Source: Desulfocapsa sp.
GTDB lineage: Bacteria; Desulfobacterota; Desulfobulbia; Desulfobulbales; Desulfocapsaceae
DNA length: 53,906 nt
Reading direction: 5' to 3'
NCBI GenBank assembly: GCA_030145625.1
Contig: JAQYVF010000027.1
Coordinates: 1 to 53,906 of the forward strand
Shown here: positions 51,339 through 53,906 of the stretch, one piece after another
Numbering within the stretch: the first letter of the stretch is position 1
Layout of the letters: each line of letters begins with the position of its first letter
Notes under the pieces: model-generated
Databases searched by the model: none
Told to the model about the DNA's origin: nothing
What the model saw: only the letters and a program-made list of their open reading frames with translations
Translations under genes and position numbers: made by a program

Positions 51339-52655
51339 ATGAAACAAGTAAATATCGGTTTGAAAGCCAGCTTTCATTATTTTGTCTTTTTTATTATCGC
51401 TCTCCTTCTTTCCGGCTGCCAACCCAAAGTTTACCTCATGCCAACCCCCATTGGTTATGATAAAGACTCCATGGCCTTCTTCGAATTATCCGAAGCCAAA
51501 AAAGAAGGTAACTTTCTTTACACCCTGTACGCCACCAACCGGAATCCTTTTGAGATCTCCTATAACTACAATAAATACAGCATATTCCCTTCTAATTCTT
51601 TACGACTTGGTTATGTGATTCACCGTGTCGGTGATGAAGATATGAGCTGGGAAGATTTACGAAAAGAATCTCTCACAGAAAAACGGTCCACCAATCTGCT
51701 TATCGAGAAAATAGAATTCATGGAAATGGCCCATTATGACCTTACTGGCGACATGACGCAGGATCCTGATCCGGAAAGAGATTTTTTCAATATGATCAAC
51801 CAAGAACTTGATAAAATGTACAATAAAGATATTTTGGTCTATGTACATGGAGCAAACTGTAATTTTTACAGGGCCACAGCCCAAGGTGCCCAATATTTTC
51901 ATTTTACCGGTCACAATTCTGTGGTTTTAACATTCTCTTGGCCTTCTGCAGAAAACATACTCAAATATAAGACTGATGTTCTCCACGCCAAGCAAACAGT
52001 TCCTGCCTTTGCCAGGTTAATCGAAATTCTGGCCAAAAACACAAAAGCAAAAAATATCAATATTCTCGCATATAGTGCCGGCGCCCAGGTAGTTTCCCCT
52101 GGACTTGCTTACTTACGCGATATGTATCCTGATATCAAACCTGAAACATTAAAAAAACGATTTCGGATCGGTGAGGTCTATCTAGCCGCACCGGATTCGA
52201 ACTTCGCACCTTTTATTGACAGGTATATGAAGTTTAAAGATATTGTTGAACGCACAACCATTAACCTTAATCAATACGACAAGGTCTTACGGATCTCAGC
52301 CATTCAAAATGGAATATCCAGACTTGGCAGACCCAATATCAATGAACTGACAGAAGAAGAAAGGCTGGCAATCGTCGAAGCATTGCAAAAGGACAAGCTG
52401 GATTTGCTTAATGTTGGTGATTCTGAAGCACTTAAACTGGGTGGGGCTCACGACTCCTGGTATAATCATCCATGGGTAAGTAATGATTTGCTACTGTTAA
52501 TGCTTTTCAACGCAAGTCCAGAGGAGCGTGGATTAGAAAAATATGAGTTGGGAAATGGTGCAACAGGATATTTTTTCCCAAAAAATTACGATCAAATAAT
52601 CAGAGAAATTTTAGAAGCGGAGCAAGATGAATTTCTGCAAAAATTACAGCAATAG
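51339..52655 (+). CDS. DUF900-like alpha/beta-hydrolase lipoprotein
   Basis: A 438-residue protein with a signal peptide and lipobox (ALLLSGC). LYATNRNPF near residue 65 and LVYVHGANCNFYRA near residue 170 mark the DUF900 family; the nucleophile Ser is in ILAYSAGAQVVSP, and a late His is in HDSWYNHPWVS. An extra 130-residue region lies between the signal and the hydrolase core. The reaction is unknown; membrane lipid or ester hydrolysis in the envelope is likely. It starts three bases after the lipase-like gene. Confidence 0.82.
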   Translation: MKQVNIGLKASFHYFVFFIIALLLSGCQPKVYLMPTPIGYDKDSMAFFELSEAKKEGNFLYTLYATNRNPFEISYNYNKYSIFPSNSLRLGYVIHRVGDEDMSWEDLRKESLTEKRSTNLLIEKIEFMEMAHYDLTGDMTQDPDPERDFFNMINQELDKMYNKDILVYVHGANCNFYRATAQGAQYFHFTGHNSVVLTFSWPSAENILKYKTDVLHAKQTVPAFARLIEILAKNTKAKNINILAYSAGAQVVSPGLAYLRDMYPDIKPETLKKRFRIGEVYLAAPDSNFAPFIDRYMKFKDIVERTTINLNQYDKVLRISAIQNGISRLGRPNINELTEEERLAIVEALQKDKLDLLNVGDSEALKLGGAHDSWYNHPWVSNDLLLLMLFNASPEERGLEKYELGNGATGYFFPKNYDQIIREILEAEQDEFLQKLQQ

Positions 52656-52823
52656 AAAGAGCTCTAAAAAAAAGAACAATCTGTTTTATGAATAATTTTG
52701 TCTAGCTATTAGTTATTGTGACCTATTGTAACAATAAAATCTCCACAGTTACAAATAACGCAACTAGTAGATTGAAACAAAATACATGGCTAGATAGGGC
52801 ATTAAAAATATACGGTACAGCTG

Positions 52824-53849
52824 ATGGTCGAACAGAAAAAAAACAGCAACATTAAACTGCTATTCAAATCAGGGATTGTTCTTCTCCTTATTCTGAGTTG
52901 GGGATGGGGCATTATTGCTCTATTTTTAAACGCTCCCGGTCCAGACTGGTTAAAATCATTGCTTACAATATTCTTTGCAACGCTCCTGCCCGGAGCTTTT
53001 ATTGTTAGTCGTTCATTTTTAAAAGGATTTTTTTTCTGTCTTGCCGCTTTCATCGCTCTTCTCATTTGGTGGAACACGCTTCAACCGACGAACAACAAAG
53101 AATGGGCCCCGGATGTGGCGCAAATATCACACAGCGAGATCCTGGGAGACAAGCTTATTATGCATAACGTTCGTGATTTTCGTTATATAGACGAAATCAC
53201 ATTTCAAGAACGTTGGCAGAAAAGAGAGTATGATTTGAACAAGCTTCAGGGCTTGGATCTATTCCTTTCTTACTGGGCTTCAGATTCTATTGCCCATATT
53301 ATATTGAGCTGGGATTTTGGCGGCAATGATCACCTGGCCATCTCAATTGAGACCCGTAAAGATAAAACACAGGCATATTCAGCTGTTAAAGGTTTTTTCA
53401 AACAGTTTGAATTATCCTATGTTGCAGCAGAAGAACGAGATATCATTCAGTTACGTACAAACTACAGAAAAGAGCGCGTTTATCTGTATCGACTCAACAC
53501 TCCAAAAGAGAAAGCTCGTGCCTTATTGGAAGACTATCTCACCGAGATGAACAGACTTGTTGATGAAGCGGAATTCTACAATGCTCTGACCCGAAACTGT
53601 GCCACTACGATACATCTACACGTAAAAGCAATTCATCCAGATGAGCCAATACCTGTTGACTGGCGCCTCATTCTCAGCGGCCATCTTGATGAAATGCTGT
53701 ATGAAAATGGATCCTTAAAAGGAAATGCGCTGCCTTTTGCTGAACTGAGAAAAAGGAGTAGAGTTGATCAACGGATGCAAAAATACGATGGTGATAATTA
53801 CTCAAATATGTTGCGAGAAAATACGCAACAACTTGGCCTGATAGATTGA
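52824..53849 (+). CDS. DUF4105 (Lnb N-terminal periplasmic domain-like) membrane protein
   Basis: A 341-residue protein. Three hydrophobic segments lie near residues 12-33, 42-62 and 66-83. The rest is the DUF4105 domain: NVRDFRYIDEITFQERW, DSIAHIILSWDFGGNDHLAISIETRK, and a late NALTRNCATTIH. The HxxxSxxF and NCTT-like residues resemble those of the lipoprotein-processing domain of Lnb, in which Cys and His are catalytic. Here the Cys is in RNCATTIH and the His in AHIILSW. It is near two envelope hydrolases on the same strand, 168 bases downstream; function not established. Confidence 0.8.
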   Translation: MVEQKKNSNIKLLFKSGIVLLLILSWGWGIIALFLNAPGPDWLKSLLTIFFATLLPGAFIVSRSFLKGFFFCLAAFIALLIWWNTLQPTNNKEWAPDVAQISHSEILGDKLIMHNVRDFRYIDEITFQERWQKREYDLNKLQGLDLFLSYWASDSIAHIILSWDFGGNDHLAISIETRKDKTQAYSAVKGFFKQFELSYVAAEERDIIQLRTNYRKERVYLYRLNTPKEKARALLEDYLTEMNRLVDEAEFYNALTRNCATTIHLHVKAIHPDEPIPVDWRLILSGHLDEMLYENGSLKGNALPFAELRKRSRVDQRMQKYDGDNYSNMLRENTQQLGLID

Positions 53850-53856
53850 AAAAAAA

Positions 53857-53906
53857 TGGTCGGGACGAGAGGATTTGAACCTCCGACCCCAGCGTCCCGA
53901 ACGCTG
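53857..53906 (-). tRNA. tRNA-Pro (anticodon CGG), 3' half, cut by window end
   Basis: The minus strand reads the anticodon stem-loop CAGCG-TTCGGGA-CGCTG (anticodon CGG), a variable loop, a T arm with GGTTCAAATCC, the acceptor strand and a genomically encoded CCA. The D arm lies outside the window. Confidence 0.9.

Noticed and set aside
1-53906. CRISPR arrays, phage genes or a known defence system
   Set aside because: No regularly spaced repeats, cas genes, phage structural genes or defence-type gene pairs were seen in the window.

Overview
The window reads as a chromosomal segment of a Gram-negative, probably anaerobic bacterium, most likely a Desulfobulbales-type Desulfobacterota (former deltaproteobacterium). 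This is inferred from the mix of genes: lipid A genes (lpxB, lpxK, lpxC), anaerobic-route corrin genes (cbiD, a cbiE-cbiT fusion, cbiF/cobM), an FmdE-family protein, a molybdopterin-binding-domain protein with a Cys-rich tail, and large signalling proteins. No 16S or other decisive marker is present, so the lineage is inference. Most genes run on the minus strand.

Layout. Positions 1-1272 hold the 3' end of a methyltransferase gene and a NapH-like polyferredoxin. Positions 1272-1676 hold a short copy of a dispersed repeat joined to a broken RCC1-repeat gene. From 1839 to 5692 (minus) come a YifB/ComM ATPase, a TrmN6-like methyltransferase and a DUF1015 protein. From 5962 to 8949 (plus) come queD-queE (7-deazaguanine synthesis), the molybdopterin-binding protein and an RluA-type pseudouridine synthase. 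From 8957 to 16104 (minus) run livK-livH-livM-livG-livF (branched-chain amino acid uptake), a Gfo/Idh/MocA oxidoreductase and lpxB. lpxK and lpxC (plus, 16326-18738) follow, then yjbQ and a sulfotransferase-like protein.

Positions 20837-21447 are a wrecked IS3-family element whose middle is replaced by a longer, inverted copy of the repeat seen at 1272-1418. From 35641 down to 21450 lies a complete Tad/Flp pilus locus: AAA ATPase, Flp pilin, prepilin peptidase, CpaB, secretin, small lipoprotein, TadE, TadG-like, TadZ/CpaE, TadA/CpaF, TadB, TadC and two TPR lipoproteins, one with a LytR_C domain. A sigma-70-like promoter flanked by dyads sits upstream of its first gene.

From 36171 to 41879 (minus) are an MFS transporter and a likely three-protein phosphorelay: a hybrid kinase with a periplasmic solute-binding domain, a REC-Hpt protein and a REC-HD-GYP c-di-GMP phosphodiesterase. 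mntP (plus) is followed by a fused hisHF gene of eukaryotic HIS7 type. From 50131 down to 44700 is a tightly coupled cobalamin operon (cbiD, cbiET, cbiF, cobO) ending in a U32-like protein with a ferredoxin-like Cys cluster and an FmdE-family protein. The right end (plus) carries a lipase-like lipoprotein, a DUF900 lipoprotein and a DUF4105 membrane protein, then the 3' half of a tRNA-Pro(CGG).

I found no CRISPR array, no phage and no convincing novel defence system. The observations I rate highest are the inverted dispersed repeat pair, the U32-like Fe-S protein in the cobalamin operon, the eukaryote-type HisHF, and a recurrent palindromic site (TTAAGG-N3-CCTTAA-like) in intergenic DNA.
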